DNA of 64,000 nt. Source: Chitinophaga varians. Lineage in GTDB: Bacteria > Bacteroidota > Bacteroidia > Chitinophagales > Chitinophagaceae. The stretch covers positions 310,001 through 374,000 of the forward strand of contig NZ_JABAIA010000004.1 in the NCBI RefSeq assembly GCF_012641275.1, read 5' to 3'. Numbering within the stretch: the stretch's first letter is position 1; each line of letters starts with the position of its first letter. The notes beneath the pieces were generated by a model. The model worked only from the letters and a program-made list of their open reading frames with translations. It ran no database searches and was not told where the DNA came from. Shown here piece after piece: positions 17,967-26,626 of the stretch. Both the position numbers and the translations under genes were made by a program.

Positions 17967-19352
17967 ATGACACAGACAGAAAAGATCGCTGAGTTTGCTC
18001 TACGGTATCGTTATGCAGACATACCGCCGGACATACTGTCCCGTTTGAAAACCCACCTGTTGGATGCGGCCGCATCCTTTATCTGGGCCCAATTTCAGGA
18101 GACGCCCCGTAAAATGGAGGCCGGCATCCGGCAGTTATATGCGCCGGAGCAGCCGCTGGCGGCAGATCATGCTGCCCAATGTTATACGGCCTATATCCGT
18201 TACCCTGATTTTATGGATAATTTTCTGGCGAAAGAATCTACCTGTCACCCCAGTGATAATATCGGCATATTGCTGGGCGCCTGTCATCTGCGGGATATTT
18301 CCGGGGAAGACTTTTTATCGGCGATGGCTACCGCCTACGCAATAGAATGCAGGCTTACGGAGATTTACCCGGTGATGATAGCTGGCTTTGACCATACCAC
18401 GCTGCTGGCGTTTTCGGCTACTGCCGCCGCCGGCAGGCTGATGGAGCTGTCTGCCAAAGCGCTTACCCATGCGCTGGGCATCGCCGGCTGTAATTTAAAT
18501 CCTATTGTTACCTCCAGGGCTTCTTACACCAGCGAGTGGAAAGGACTGGCTTCTTCACTGGTCAGTGCGGATTGTATGAACATCGTGATGATGGCAAAAA
18601 ACGGAATCACCGGCCCGCCGGAACTGTTTGAAATACCGGAGAAAGGGTACGACGCCATTCACCAGCAAAAGCTGGAACACGACTGGACGGCAGCAGATTT
18701 TCAACTGCTTTCCCGTTGTGTGCTAAAGACGTATAACGCGGAAGTACATACGCAATCAGTGCTGGAGCTGTTGCAGGAGATGGCAGAGGAATACCCGTTC
18801 CGGGTGGCGGAGATCACGGAGATAAACATCACCACTTTCCTGACAGCGTATCATATTGTAGGTGGAGGCGAATACGGCGACAGAACAAAAGTTTTTTCCA
18901 AGGAGCAGGCGGACCACAGCCTGCCTTACCTGGCGGCGGTGGTGTTGCTGGACAAACAGGTATACCCGCCGCAGCTTACAGCAGAAAGGATAGCGCAGGA
19001 AGACGTACAGAGCCTGTTGCAGAAGGTGAAGATACACACGGGTTTCCCCCTACACAAGCCGGTAAAGGTGGCAGGCCTCTTAGATCCCTATACAGCGGCC
19101 TATCCTGATAAAGTAAGATGTAAGGTGGAGATCACGACTATTGACGGGCAGCAGTTCACCGGAGAAAAAGAAGATTATAAAGGCTTTTTCACCCGCCCAC
19201 TGTCCTGGGAGGAAATAAAAGAAAAGTTTATAAAATTAAACAAGCCTTACATCTCAGCGGAGGAAATCGACAAGGTGTGCGATATCATTGAACGGCTGGA
19301 AAGTCACACTGCCAATGAGCTGTTGACTGCCATGCTTAAAAACAGTTTATAA
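17967..19352 (+). CDS. MmgE/PrpD family protein
   Basis: 461 residues resembling 2-methylcitrate dehydratase and related MmgE/PrpD enzymes: an N-terminal helical domain (KIAEFALRYRYADIP, HLLDAAAS), the substrate-site phrase NFLAKESTCHPSDNIG, an all-helical middle with LTHALGIAGCNLNP and the region SEWKGLASSLVSADC, and a C-terminal alpha/beta domain with VKIHTGFPL and PDKVRCKVEITTIDGQ. Family members dehydrate methylcitrate, decarboxylate cis-aconitate or isomerise related acids. No prpB or prpC neighbour is present, so the methylcitrate cycle is not supported and the substrate is unknown. It is monocistronic, ending at a terminator that begins on its stop codon. Confidence 0.8.
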   Translation: MTQTEKIAEFALRYRYADIPPDILSRLKTHLLDAAASFIWAQFQETPRKMEAGIRQLYAPEQPLAADHAAQCYTAYIRYPDFMDNFLAKESTCHPSDNIGILLGACHLRDISGEDFLSAMATAYAIECRLTEIYPVMIAGFDHTTLLAFSATAAAGRLMELSAKALTHALGIAGCNLNPIVTSRASYTSEWKGLASSLVSADCMNIVMMAKNGITGPPELFEIPEKGYDAIHQQKLEHDWTAADFQLLSRCVLKTYNAEVHTQSVLELLQEMAEEYPFRVAEITEINITTFLTAYHIVGGGEYGDRTKVFSKEQADHSLPYLAAVVLLDKQVYPPQLTAERIAQEDVQSLLQKVKIHTGFPLHKPVKVAGLLDPYTAAYPDKVRCKVEITTIDGQQFTGEKEDYKGFFTRPLSWEEIKEKFIKLNKPYISAEEIDKVCDIIERLESHTANELLTAMLKNSL

Positions 19353-19391
19353 AAACACAGCCCCGGACCCAGGGCCCGGAGCTGTGTTTTT
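19352..19391 (+). terminator. Rho-independent terminator, probably bidirectional
   Basis: AAAACACAGC / GCTGTGTTTT outer stem with an inner CCGG / CCGG pairing. The A-run on one side and T-run on the other allow termination of both the MmgE/PrpD gene and the convergent CsbD gene. Confidence 0.85.
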
Positions 19392-19408
19392 ATACGACCG
19401 ACCTGGAA

Positions 19409-19612
19409 TTATAATTTATCGATCCATGATTTCACCTCTTCCTTTGTTTTGCCTGTTTTCTGCTGGATGCGCCCCAGCAGCTCATCTTCCTTGCCTTCTT
19501 CCCATAACAGGTCATCATCTGTAAGATCGGCATATTGTTGTTTGATCTTACCCTTTAATTCATTCCAGTTGCCTTTTACCTTCAGAGCAAAGCTGTTGTT
19601 TTGAGTGTCCAT
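19409..19612 (-). CDS. CsbD family stress-response protein
   Basis: 67-residue hydrophilic protein with the CsbD pattern KVKGNWNELKGKIKQQYADLTDDDL followed by EGKEDELLGRIQQKTGKTKEEV. CsbD-like proteins are abundant small proteins induced by general stress; their molecular role is not settled. It is single-gene, and its 3' end shares the bidirectional terminator with the preceding convergent gene. Family assignment is firm; function is not. Confidence 0.9.
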   Translation of the reverse strand: MDTQNNSFALKVKGNWNELKGKIKQQYADLTDDDLLWEEGKEDELLGRIQQKTGKTKEEVKSWIDKL

Positions 19613-19737
19613 AGTAAACAGTTTTTTGGGTGAATAATATTTTATACCTAAGTGTTCAAATATTAAACCACCAGTAGATGTGCCTGTTTTTGCGGGTTGC
19701 AGACATCAAAAGCGAGGAAAAAGATCCCCGGGCGCGG

Positions 19738-20223
19738 TCATCTGTCGACAATTTGCTTACCCATGTCCGCGGCTGAGCCGGACAGAAACGACGTTTTGTC
19801 CATAACGGCCACGGTATGCCGGCAGATGCAGATGAGCCTTTGTTCATCGTCGGTGATCCTGATTTCCCAGATATGGCTGCGGCGGCCGAGGTGTATAGGC
19901 GTGGCCGTGCCATGCACATATCCTTCACGGGCGCTGCGGACGTGATTGGCATTGATTTCCATGCCCACGCATATTTCTGTGGCGGGATCTATCACCAGGG
20001 TGGAAGCAATGCTGCCCACTGTTTCCGCCAGCGCTACCGATGCGCCGCCGTGTAAGATACCGTAAGTCTGTACCGTACGGTGGTCAACTGGCATGCGTAT
20101 ACGAAGATAGTTGTCGCCAATTTCGATGAACTCCATACCGAGGTGTTCGTTCATCGTGGATTTTCCTCTTTCATTCAGGGCTGCGATGGTAATATGGGTG
20201 TGCCAGATTGTTTTTGTGGTCAT
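19738..20223 (-). CDS. Hotdog-fold acyl-CoA thioesterase (YdiI/MenI-like)
   Basis: 161 residues with the hotdog helix motif YGILHGGASVALAETVGS, the diagnostic pattern of the YdiI/MenI/PaaI branch in which the Glu is the catalytic base. Other family strands are visible (ICVGMEINANHVRSAREGYVHGTATPIHLGRRSHIWEI is the usual substrate and CoA-binding region). The enzymes hydrolyse aromatic or fatty acyl-CoA esters; DHNA-CoA for menaquinone is one possibility, but no men genes are nearby. The N-terminal ~23 residues precede the conserved part, so an internal ATG (MNEHLGM) is an alternative start. Divergent from a secreted DinB protein. Confidence 0.85.
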   Translation of the reverse strand: MTTKTIWHTHITIAALNERGKSTMNEHLGMEFIEIGDNYLRIRMPVDHRTVQTYGILHGGASVALAETVGSIASTLVIDPATEICVGMEINANHVRSAREGYVHGTATPIHLGRRSHIWEIRITDDEQRLICICRHTVAVMDKTSFLSGSAADMGKQIVDR

Positions 20224-20289
20224 ATGATATACATCTTTTTTTGCAAACCGGAAATATAGTAATTTAGTTGGCTACATAATACCACCAAT

Positions 20290-20820
20290 ATGAAACCTCT
20301 CAAATTATTGCTCGCCACAGGCATCGCGGTATGCCTGTCTCTTCAGATGCATGCCCAGCAGATCACCGGCAAAATGATCAAAGAATGGGAAAGGGCCAAG
20401 ACATACACCCGGGAGTACCTGGACGTTATGCCGGAAGGTTCTTACAGCCTGAAACCAACGCCTGAAATGCGTTCTTTCGCAGAACAGATGCTGCACCTCG
20501 CAGAGGCCAATTTCGGTTTTGCAGCTGCCGCCAGTGGCAGTACCCTGCCCGGAAAACCCGGTGACATGGAGAAAAACTCCGACAAGACCAAACCGGCAGT
20601 GACCAAAACCGTAATGGACAGCTATGATTACGTTATCGACAAGCTGAAAAACATGACGGACGCACAACTGCCGGAGAAAATCAAACTCTTTGGCCGCTTT
20701 GACCTCACCAAGGGGGAAGCCATGGAGAAAGCGTTTGAGCACCAGACACATCACCGCGGACAGACTACTGTTTACATCCGCCTGGCCGGTGCTAAACCGC
20801 CACAGGAAAAACTGTTCTAA
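20290..20820 (+). CDS. Exported DinB-family protein
   Basis: 176 residues. An N-terminal signal peptide (MKPLKLLLATGIAVCLSLQMHAQQ) precedes a DinB/YfiT four-helix bundle. The three candidate metal-binding His residues of the fold are present: one in MLHLAEANF and two in EHQTHHRGQ. DinB-superfamily proteins include metal-dependent thiol transferases and many members of unknown activity; an exported member is typical of Bacteroidota. It is likely periplasmic. No operon partner is visible. Confidence 0.82.
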   Translation: MKPLKLLLATGIAVCLSLQMHAQQITGKMIKEWERAKTYTREYLDVMPEGSYSLKPTPEMRSFAEQMLHLAEANFGFAAAASGSTLPGKPGDMEKNSDKTKPAVTKTVMDSYDYVIDKLKNMTDAQLPEKIKLFGRFDLTKGEAMEKAFEHQTHHRGQTTVYIRLAGAKPPQEKLF

Positions 20821-20900
20821 GCCGGACTATCCGTTTTGTCGCAATTGGACGCAGCGTATGCCGGAGGATAGTTGTTACTTTGCCCCGGACAAAAGCATTG

Positions 20901-21443
20901 ATGATGAACTTTTCAATACAGCCTCGCCTGGAAAACGAACGCGCTATTCTCTATCCGCTGCAGCAAAGCGATTTTGAAGCATTGTACGAGGTGGCCTCCG
21001 ATCCGTTGGTATGGGAACAACATCCCAACAAAACCCGCTGGCAACGGCCGGTATTTGAGACCTACTTCGATGGTGCGATGAAAAGTGGCGGCGCATTCCG
21101 CATTGTAGACAAAGCCACGGGCAGAACAGCCGGGAGCAGCCGTTTTTATGATTATGACCCGCAACAGAACAGTATCCTGATCGGCTATACTTTTTACAGC
21201 CGTGAGTTCTGGGGCTCCGGACTGAACCCTTCGGTGAAACACCTGATGCTTTCCTGGATATTTCAGTACGTGGACAAGGTCATTTTTCATGTAGGCGCCG
21301 TCAACACCCGCTCACAGATAGCGATGACGCGGCTCGGCGCCCGTAAGGTGAAAGAAGAGGAAGTGGCCTACTTTGGTGAACCTTCCCGCCTGAATTGTAT
21401 TTATGAAATCAACAAAGCAGACTGGCAGGCACAGCACCCCTGA
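20901..21443 (+). CDS. GNAT-family N-acetyltransferase (RimJ/RimL type)
   Basis: 180 residues starting LENERAILYPLQQSDFEALYEVASDP, the usual RimJ/RimL opening, then FRIVDKATGRTAGSSRFYDYD, IGYTFYSREFWGSGLNPSVKHLML (the acetyl-CoA-binding stretch, with the Q/RxxGxG loop altered to EFWGSGL) and VDKVIFHVGAVNTRSQIAMTRLGAR. It probably acetylates an amino group of a protein or small molecule. A promoter-like TTACTTTG lies ~20 bases before the chosen ATG; the seven codons open upstream overlap that element, so they are excluded. Confidence 0.87.
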   Translation: MMNFSIQPRLENERAILYPLQQSDFEALYEVASDPLVWEQHPNKTRWQRPVFETYFDGAMKSGGAFRIVDKATGRTAGSSRFYDYDPQQNSILIGYTFYSREFWGSGLNPSVKHLMLSWIFQYVDKVIFHVGAVNTRSQIAMTRLGARKVKEEEVAYFGEPSRLNCIYEINKADWQAQHP

Positions 21444-21461
21444 TGCTACCAGTCTGTTTTC

Positions 21462-22298
21462 TTATGCCCCCGCCCTGATCTGCCGCATGCCTTTGCCATA
21501 GAACTTCTTCATCATACGGTTCATATGGCTGCTGTCGGTGAACCCCAGCTCCGACGCAATATGCTGTAAAGCGGTATCCGTATACAATGCGCGCGACTCC
21601 GCGATCTTCAGCCGCAGCTTCATCACATAATCCTGAAAACGTTCGTCTGCATTACGCCGGAAGTACTCACTGAAATAGGTTTCAGCGATGTGAAACTGTT
21701 TTGACAGGTTAGGCACGCTCAACTTCTCCACATCCATGATATTAAAGCTGATGAAGTTGATGAGGTCTGCAAACCGGGTGTCGGTAAAGCGGCGCCCATC
21801 CAGTTTTTTCTTCTGGATATTACGGCAGATCACGGCCAGTACGGACACCAGTGTGTTTTGTATAATGAAAGCGGAACAGATGTCTTTCCGTTGGTATTCC
21901 TGTAGGATGACATCCAGCAGGCTTTTGAGCTGGGCCTTGTCGGCCGGGTCTTCCACCAGTTCACCGGGATGGTAGTCATGATGCCCGAAAATAAAGTTCA
22001 GCCGGCTGAACCAGCTGCTGTAGTCCACCACATCTGTCGGTCCCGGAATGAAGTAACTGCCGGTAAACCGCACAAACAAAAAGCAACTGCGTTCCTTTAC
22101 TTCGTAAGAGTGGCATTTAGCCGCCGGTAAAAGAAAAATACCGTTTGTGGCATAGGGGAACTGCATCTGGTTGACCATCTGGTAACCTGTCCCGTCCAGC
22201 ACGTACACCAGTTCAAAGAAGTTGCTTTTACGGCTTCTTTCCTTCCATTCATCGTATGTCGCGATTTCCACCGCAAAGGAGTCGTGTAAAAAATCCAT
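21462..22298 (-). CDS. AraC-family transcriptional regulator
   Basis: 278 residues: an N-terminal cupin-like sensor (FELVYVLDGTGYQMVNQMQFPYATNGIFLLPAAKCHSYEV) and a C-terminal double helix-turn-helix (LSVPNLSKQFHIAETYFSEYFRRN..., then ALQHIASELGFTDSSHMNRMMKKFYGKGMRQIR). It is divergent from the MDR reductase with ~135 bases between, the classic arrangement for a regulator and its target, so control of that reductase is a reasonable inference. The ligand is unknown. Confidence 0.9.
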   Translation of the reverse strand: MDFLHDSFAVEIATYDEWKERSRKSNFFELVYVLDGTGYQMVNQMQFPYATNGIFLLPAAKCHSYEVKERSCFLFVRFTGSYFIPGPTDVVDYSSWFSRLNFIFGHHDYHPGELVEDPADKAQLKSLLDVILQEYQRKDICSAFIIQNTLVSVLAVICRNIQKKKLDGRRFTDTRFADLINFISFNIMDVEKLSVPNLSKQFHIAETYFSEYFRRNADERFQDYVMKLRLKIAESRALYTDTALQHIASELGFTDSSHMNRMMKKFYGKGMRQIRAGA

Positions 22299-22433
22299 GA
22301 TATAAAATTACGGCAAAGGAATCAACGGATATGTTCCATCCAGGAATGTTACTGTTTTTTCAGGGTAGCGTACCGAAGGTTGCCACGGCGCAAAGTGACC
22401 TTTGCCCTGTTAAACATCAACCTGAAAAAAAAC

Positions 22434-23450
22434 ATGAAAGCAGTACAATTAACAGCCTTCGGGACGGAGCATCTGGTGATCAGCGATATTCCCATGCCAT
22501 CCCTCAAAGCCAATGAAGTATTGGTCAATATCAAAGCCGTGTCGCTGAACTATCTTGATTGGATCGTGCTGAACGGCACTTTCAACAAAAAGCTGGTATT
22601 TCCCTATATCCCGGCATCCGACGGTGCCGGCGTGGTGGCCGCAGTAGGAGCGGACGTTACCCGTTGGAAGCCGGGCGACCGTGTGGTGATGCAGTACGTG
22701 CAAAACTGGACCAAAGGCAAAGTAGATCCGGACAGTAATGCCGTGAGGGTAGGCTGGCAAACGCCCGGCGTATTGTCTGAATATACCGCTGTCCCGGAAC
22801 ACGGGCTGGTGAAGGTACCGGTAAACCTGAGTTTTGAAGAAGCCGCCACGTTGCCTATTGCTGCGGTCACCGCCTGGCACGGACTGATAGAGCAGGCAGG
22901 CCTGCGGCCCGGGCAAACGGTGCTGACACAGGGAACCGGCGGCGTGTCATTATTCGCCTTACAGATAGCCAAAGCTGCTGGTGCAAAAGTGATCGCCACT
23001 ACCAGCAGCGAGGAGAAAGCTGTCCGGCTTAAAGCACTCGGCGCAGATGCGGTGGTCAACTACCGGCTGCACCGTGAATGGCATGAGCAGGTAAGGGCGC
23101 TCAACGGCGGAGAAGGCGTGGATATCACCATGGACGTGGCCGGAGCCGCCACTATCGGGCAGTCGCTGCTGTCTGTAAAAGAAAATGGCTTTGTGGGCAC
23201 GGCCGGTTTTATCGCGGGACCGGAGTTGCTGCTGGACATTCATCAGCATCGTATCAACCTGAACTTCATCCGGATACAGGGGCTGGCAGTAGGCAGTGCG
23301 GAGAGTTTTGCCGCACTGAACCGGGCTATTGAAGTCAATGACATCCATCCGGTGATTGACAGCGTGTTTGCCATGGAACAGGCGCGGGAAGCATATCTGC
23401 GGCTGGAGTCCGGCCAGCATACCGGCAAGATCGTGATTACGCTTCCGTGA
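22434..23450 (+). CDS. Zinc-free medium-chain reductase (quinone oxidoreductase-like)
   Basis: 338 residues, MDR superfamily. GroES-like N-terminal domain (EVLVNIKAVSLNYLDW, YIPASDGAGVVAAVG, WKPGDRVV) and Rossmann domain with TQGTGGVSLFALQIAKAAGAKVIAT. The Cys and His ligands of the catalytic zinc are absent, so it belongs with NAD(P)H-dependent quinone or enoyl reductases rather than alcohol dehydrogenases. The frame is open to a TTG 54 bases upstream, but MKAVQLTAFG is the standard family N-terminus. It faces the AraC regulator and ends at a GC-rich hairpin. Confidence 0.9.
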   Translation: MKAVQLTAFGTEHLVISDIPMPSLKANEVLVNIKAVSLNYLDWIVLNGTFNKKLVFPYIPASDGAGVVAAVGADVTRWKPGDRVVMQYVQNWTKGKVDPDSNAVRVGWQTPGVLSEYTAVPEHGLVKVPVNLSFEEAATLPIAAVTAWHGLIEQAGLRPGQTVLTQGTGGVSLFALQIAKAAGAKVIATTSSEEKAVRLKALGADAVVNYRLHREWHEQVRALNGGEGVDITMDVAGAATIGQSLLSVKENGFVGTAGFIAGPELLLDIHQHRINLNFIRIQGLAVGSAESFAALNRAIEVNDIHPVIDSVFAMEQAREAYLRLESGQHTGKIVITLP

Positions 23451-23471
23451 TAGCACAGCACATATAACAAA

Positions 23472-23500
23472 GGGCTGCCTGCATGATGCGCGGGCAGCCC
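23472..23500 (+). terminator. GC-rich terminator-like hairpin
   Basis: GGGCTGCC / GGCAGCCC inverted repeat between the convergent MDR reductase and GH16 genes. The U-tract is weak (TCGTTG), so efficiency is uncertain, but the position supports a shared bidirectional terminator. Confidence 0.55.
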
Positions 23501-23522
23501 TCGTTGTGGTATAATGGCAGGT

Positions 23523-25109
23523 TTATTTGCCGGATTTGCTGATGGTCACATCATCCAGGATAATGTCCTGCTGACCGGTATTTTTAAAGTAGATACGGAC
23601 CGTTTTCATGTTCCGGCCGTATTCTTTGCCCGTCTGAAAGTAAAGCTGCTGGCGGGTGAAATTGTTTTTACCACTTTGCGTCTGCGCAGCGGCCTGTTGT
23701 AATTCGCCGGTGACGAGCTTCATGTTCGCCACGGCGGCGTGTAACGGGCTGTCGCCTTGTTGCCAGTAGGTCAACTGGTAGTTGGCGTCATTGTTCAGGT
23801 ACACGTATTGTTCCATTTCCTGGCCGGGTTTCAGCAGCAGGCCATGGCTGCCATTGCGGCCGGTGGCCAGTGTGCCGTTGCCTTCCCATGGCAGAAGGTT
23901 GGTATTGGCGTCAAAACCGGGATTGGGCAATTCGTTGTTGCCTTCCAGCGGCCACTGGTATCCGCGGATATAATCCACTTCCATGCTCACGGAGCCGCCG
24001 CCGCCATAGGAGCCGAGGAACACGTTCATGGCATGGTTAGGGGAGTAAATCTGGTGTTTGTCGGTGTATGCTTTTATCAGCTGGCCGTTGATATAGTGTT
24101 TGATGCTGTTGGGCGTCCAGAGAATACCGTGGGTCACCCATTGGTCTTTATGCTCAAACCCTTTGGCGATGTGGGTGTTCAGGTTATGTACGAACTGGCC
24201 TTTTTCGTCCACATGGCCGTGCAGCACAAACTGCGCATCGATGTTTTCGAACACGTCGATTTCAAATACCTGTCCTTTGGGCCGTACGCCACTAACACCG
24301 TCCAGCGTAGTGCCTTCCTGGAGATAGTATTTCAGGTCCGGCCCCGGGGAGTCAAACCAGAAGGCGGTGTTCAGTCCCTGTGGTTTACCGGTGAAGCTGC
24401 GTTTTACCCTTACTTCGAAGTATCCTCCGCGGCTGTTGTCCAGCAGGTTTTCGTTGGTGCGCCAGTCGTATGTCTGAATGGAAGATATCTTCCTTCCGCT
24501 AGACGGATAGTATACTTTTACCGGCAACGAGTCGTTGGTGAAAATGTTGATGGTACGGCCGTTCAGCGTATAGGCCGCTTCCGGCAAGGTACCGTTGCGC
24601 ATGGCTTCCAGGTTGTCTTTCTTCAGGAAGTCGATGTTGGAATAGTAGGTGGTATGCCACTTGTTGCGGTCCAGCAGGGAGTCGTTGAACTCATCGTGCC
24701 AGAAGAGGGCCATGCCTTCCGGAACGGCGGGGGAACTGGCAATATCGAGGCGACGGGCTTCGGCGGAATCCAGCGACCAGCGGGTGTTTGTGAGCACGGT
24801 GCCGGTCAGTGTTTTGCTGTGCTGCCTGGCATCGAAGGCTTCTACCCAAACATGGTAGCGCGTGTTGCCCTTTACCTGTTGGATGTAAAAGCGGGTGCTG
24901 TTGGCGGGCAGGGTCGCATTTGGCGTGGCGGGCTTATGGTTGTTGTCCGACCAGTACAGATGGTACCCTGTTTCGTTGGAGGTTTTATCCTCCCAGTCCG
25001 CCCTGATCCAGCTGCGGGTGCCGGTGAGCCGGAGATTTGCAGGCGCGGATAAATCCTGCGCCTGCAAACCGGTTGATGTTAAAAACAATAAATAAAACAA
25101 TCGCTTCAT
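23523..25109 (-). CDS. Secreted glycoside hydrolase family 16 with FnIII and C-terminal carbohydrate-binding-like domain
   Basis: 528 residues: signal peptide MKRLFYLLFLTSTGLQAQ, a fibronectin III-like domain (~20-110), GH16 catalytic domain (~130-395) and a beta-sandwich CBM-like tail. The retaining active site is E283IDVFE288 (ExDxxE); WHDEFN and the late WTPNSIKHYINGQLI also fit GH16. GH16 enzymes cut beta-1,3(4)-glucans, porphyran, agar or carrageenan. The ExDxxE form with its beta-bulge residue resembles several of these, so laminarin or a marine galactan cannot be separated here. It is the last gene of the SusC/SusD operon, 5 bases after susD, and is probably the surface or periplasmic enzyme of the locus. 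Confidence 0.9.
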   Translation of the reverse strand: MKRLFYLLFLTSTGLQAQDLSAPANLRLTGTRSWIRADWEDKTSNETGYHLYWSDNNHKPATPNATLPANSTRFYIQQVKGNTRYHVWVEAFDARQHSKTLTGTVLTNTRWSLDSAEARRLDIASSPAVPEGMALFWHDEFNDSLLDRNKWHTTYYSNIDFLKKDNLEAMRNGTLPEAAYTLNGRTINIFTNDSLPVKVYYPSSGRKISSIQTYDWRTNENLLDNSRGGYFEVRVKRSFTGKPQGLNTAFWFDSPGPDLKYYLQEGTTLDGVSGVRPKGQVFEIDVFENIDAQFVLHGHVDEKGQFVHNLNTHIAKGFEHKDQWVTHGILWTPNSIKHYINGQLIKAYTDKHQIYSPNHAMNVFLGSYGGGGSVSMEVDYIRGYQWPLEGNNELPNPGFDANTNLLPWEGNGTLATGRNGSHGLLLKPGQEMEQYVYLNNDANYQLTYWQQGDSPLHAAVANMKLVTGELQQAAAQTQSGKNNFTRQQLYFQTGKEYGRNMKTVRIYFKNTGQQDIILDDVTISKSGK

Positions 25110-25114
25110 GGTCC

Positions 25115-26608
25115 TTAGTTATATCCTTCGTTTTGTTTGATGACACCGTTGCTTTGGGTGATCACCAGCCTGGGTAAGGGCAGCAACACTTTATAAGCCT
25201 GGGCGGTAGTGGAACCGTCGTTGATGGCGCGCTGGATATAGAGGTTCCAGCGTATCAGGTCATCTTTTCTCCAGCCTTCGCCCCAGAGCTCAAACAGGCG
25301 TTCGTCCTGTATTTTGGCGAGGAACTGTGCTTTAGAGAGACCAGCAGGGATATCATCTACCCCGGCCCTTCTCCTGACTGCGTTGATAGCATCGTAAGCC
25401 TGTTGGTTGGGCGCGCCGTTTGCTTCGTTGATGCTTTCCGCCAGCATGAGCAGCACGTCGGCGTAGCGGTAGACAGGGAAGTCAACAGCACTGTTTTGTG
25501 AATTGGCGCGGGACGGGTCTGGTCCGAATTTCACGGGGATAGCGCCCAGCTGGCCATCTGTCCTGGCATTTTTATAGATCACTTTACCGTTGGCGTCTTT
25601 TCCAACAGGATAGGATTCCAGCAGCACTTTCAGTCTAAGGTCCTTTTTATCGAATTTGTCATAGCTGGACCAGGGCATTTTATAACCACCCCAGGCAGTC
25701 AGCGGAATACCGGTAGAGTCTTTGTAGTCTGACGGCAGCGCGTGTGCCAGCCACATATTGGTGTATTGGTCGCCGCCGGAAGAAGAGCATACTACGGCGA
25801 GGATCATTTCTGTGGAGACGCCTCCTTTGCTGGCGATGGTGAAGTTGTCTTCATATTTAGGCAGCAGGGAGAAGCCCATCTGCGTAATTTGCTGACCTGT
25901 TGTTACGGCTTCCGTCCATTTTTTCTCGTGCATGTACAGCTTCATCAAACCGGTGAGGGCAGCGGCTTTGGAGAAGCGGCCGTAATCGTTGCCGGTGAAT
26001 TTGTCGGGCAGTACGGCAGCTGCTTCCTTGTAGTCCTTTTCGATTTGCGCTACTACCACGTCTTTCGTAGGACGGGGCAGGTAAGGCGCATCAGGGTTGG
26101 CGGCTACTTTACCATCGGTGACAATGGTGAACGGGCCATAGTTGAAATACAGCAGCTGTGCGTAGTGGGCCCTCAGCGCTTTCAGTTCGGCCATATACCG
26201 TTGTTTGAGGTTGGCTTCAATGTTCAGTCCATTGAGATTGTCCAGTGCGATAGCGATACGGGAGATGTAAGACGTATAGTTGCCGTAGTTATGTGTCACC
26301 CATTCAAAGTCGGGCGTGTAGTTCAGGTTGCGCAACGGTATCCAGTTGCCGCCCCATGAGCAAACGCCTTCGTCGGTGGTCATCATGGCCTGGGTGCGCC
26401 AGGCGTAGGTGCCGGCATCCCAGCCGCCCTGCCAGTCGGCGCCGCCGGCCAGGCCGGTGTAAGCCGCATTGACAGTGGCCACAGCGCCTTCGTTGGTATT
26501 CACCACATCAGCAAGATTGCCGTAGGTGGTGTATTTCAAATCTTTTTCACATGCGCTGAAAGCCGCGAGGCTGCCCAGCAAAACGAGTCGGTGATATATG
26601 TTTTTCAT
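25115..26608 (-). CDS. SusD/RagB family glycan-binding lipoprotein
   Basis: 497 residues. A lipoprotein signal peptide with lipobox LAAFSAC is followed by the SusD TPR-like scaffold (VVNTNEGAVATVNAAYTGL, MAELKALRAHYAQLLYFNYG, KAAALTGLMKLYMHEKKWTEA) and the conserved C-terminal phrases FPVYRYADVLLMLAESINEANG and INAVRRRAGVDDIPAGLSKAQFL...DERLFELWGEGWRKDDLIRW. It sits on the cell surface as the lid of the SusC transporter and binds the polysaccharide. It lies 18 bases after susC and 5 bases before the GH16 gene, one transcript. Confidence 0.97.
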   Translation of the reverse strand: MKNIYHRLVLLGSLAAFSACEKDLKYTTYGNLADVVNTNEGAVATVNAAYTGLAGGADWQGGWDAGTYAWRTQAMMTTDEGVCSWGGNWIPLRNLNYTPDFEWVTHNYGNYTSYISRIAIALDNLNGLNIEANLKQRYMAELKALRAHYAQLLYFNYGPFTIVTDGKVAANPDAPYLPRPTKDVVVAQIEKDYKEAAAVLPDKFTGNDYGRFSKAAALTGLMKLYMHEKKWTEAVTTGQQITQMGFSLLPKYEDNFTIASKGGVSTEMILAVVCSSSGGDQYTNMWLAHALPSDYKDSTGIPLTAWGGYKMPWSSYDKFDKKDLRLKVLLESYPVGKDANGKVIYKNARTDGQLGAIPVKFGPDPSRANSQNSAVDFPVYRYADVLLMLAESINEANGAPNQQAYDAINAVRRRAGVDDIPAGLSKAQFLAKIQDERLFELWGEGWRKDDLIRWNLYIQRAINDGSTTAQAYKVLLPLPRLVITQSNGVIKQNEGYN

Positions 26609-26626
26609 GATTGTCCGGTTAAGTGA

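Noticed and set aside
23757..25052. Plus-strand open frame of 431 codons opposite the GH16 gene
   Set aside because: GH16 on the other strand has a signal peptide and catalytic motif; the plus-strand translation has no recognisable domain and is a codon-bias shadow.
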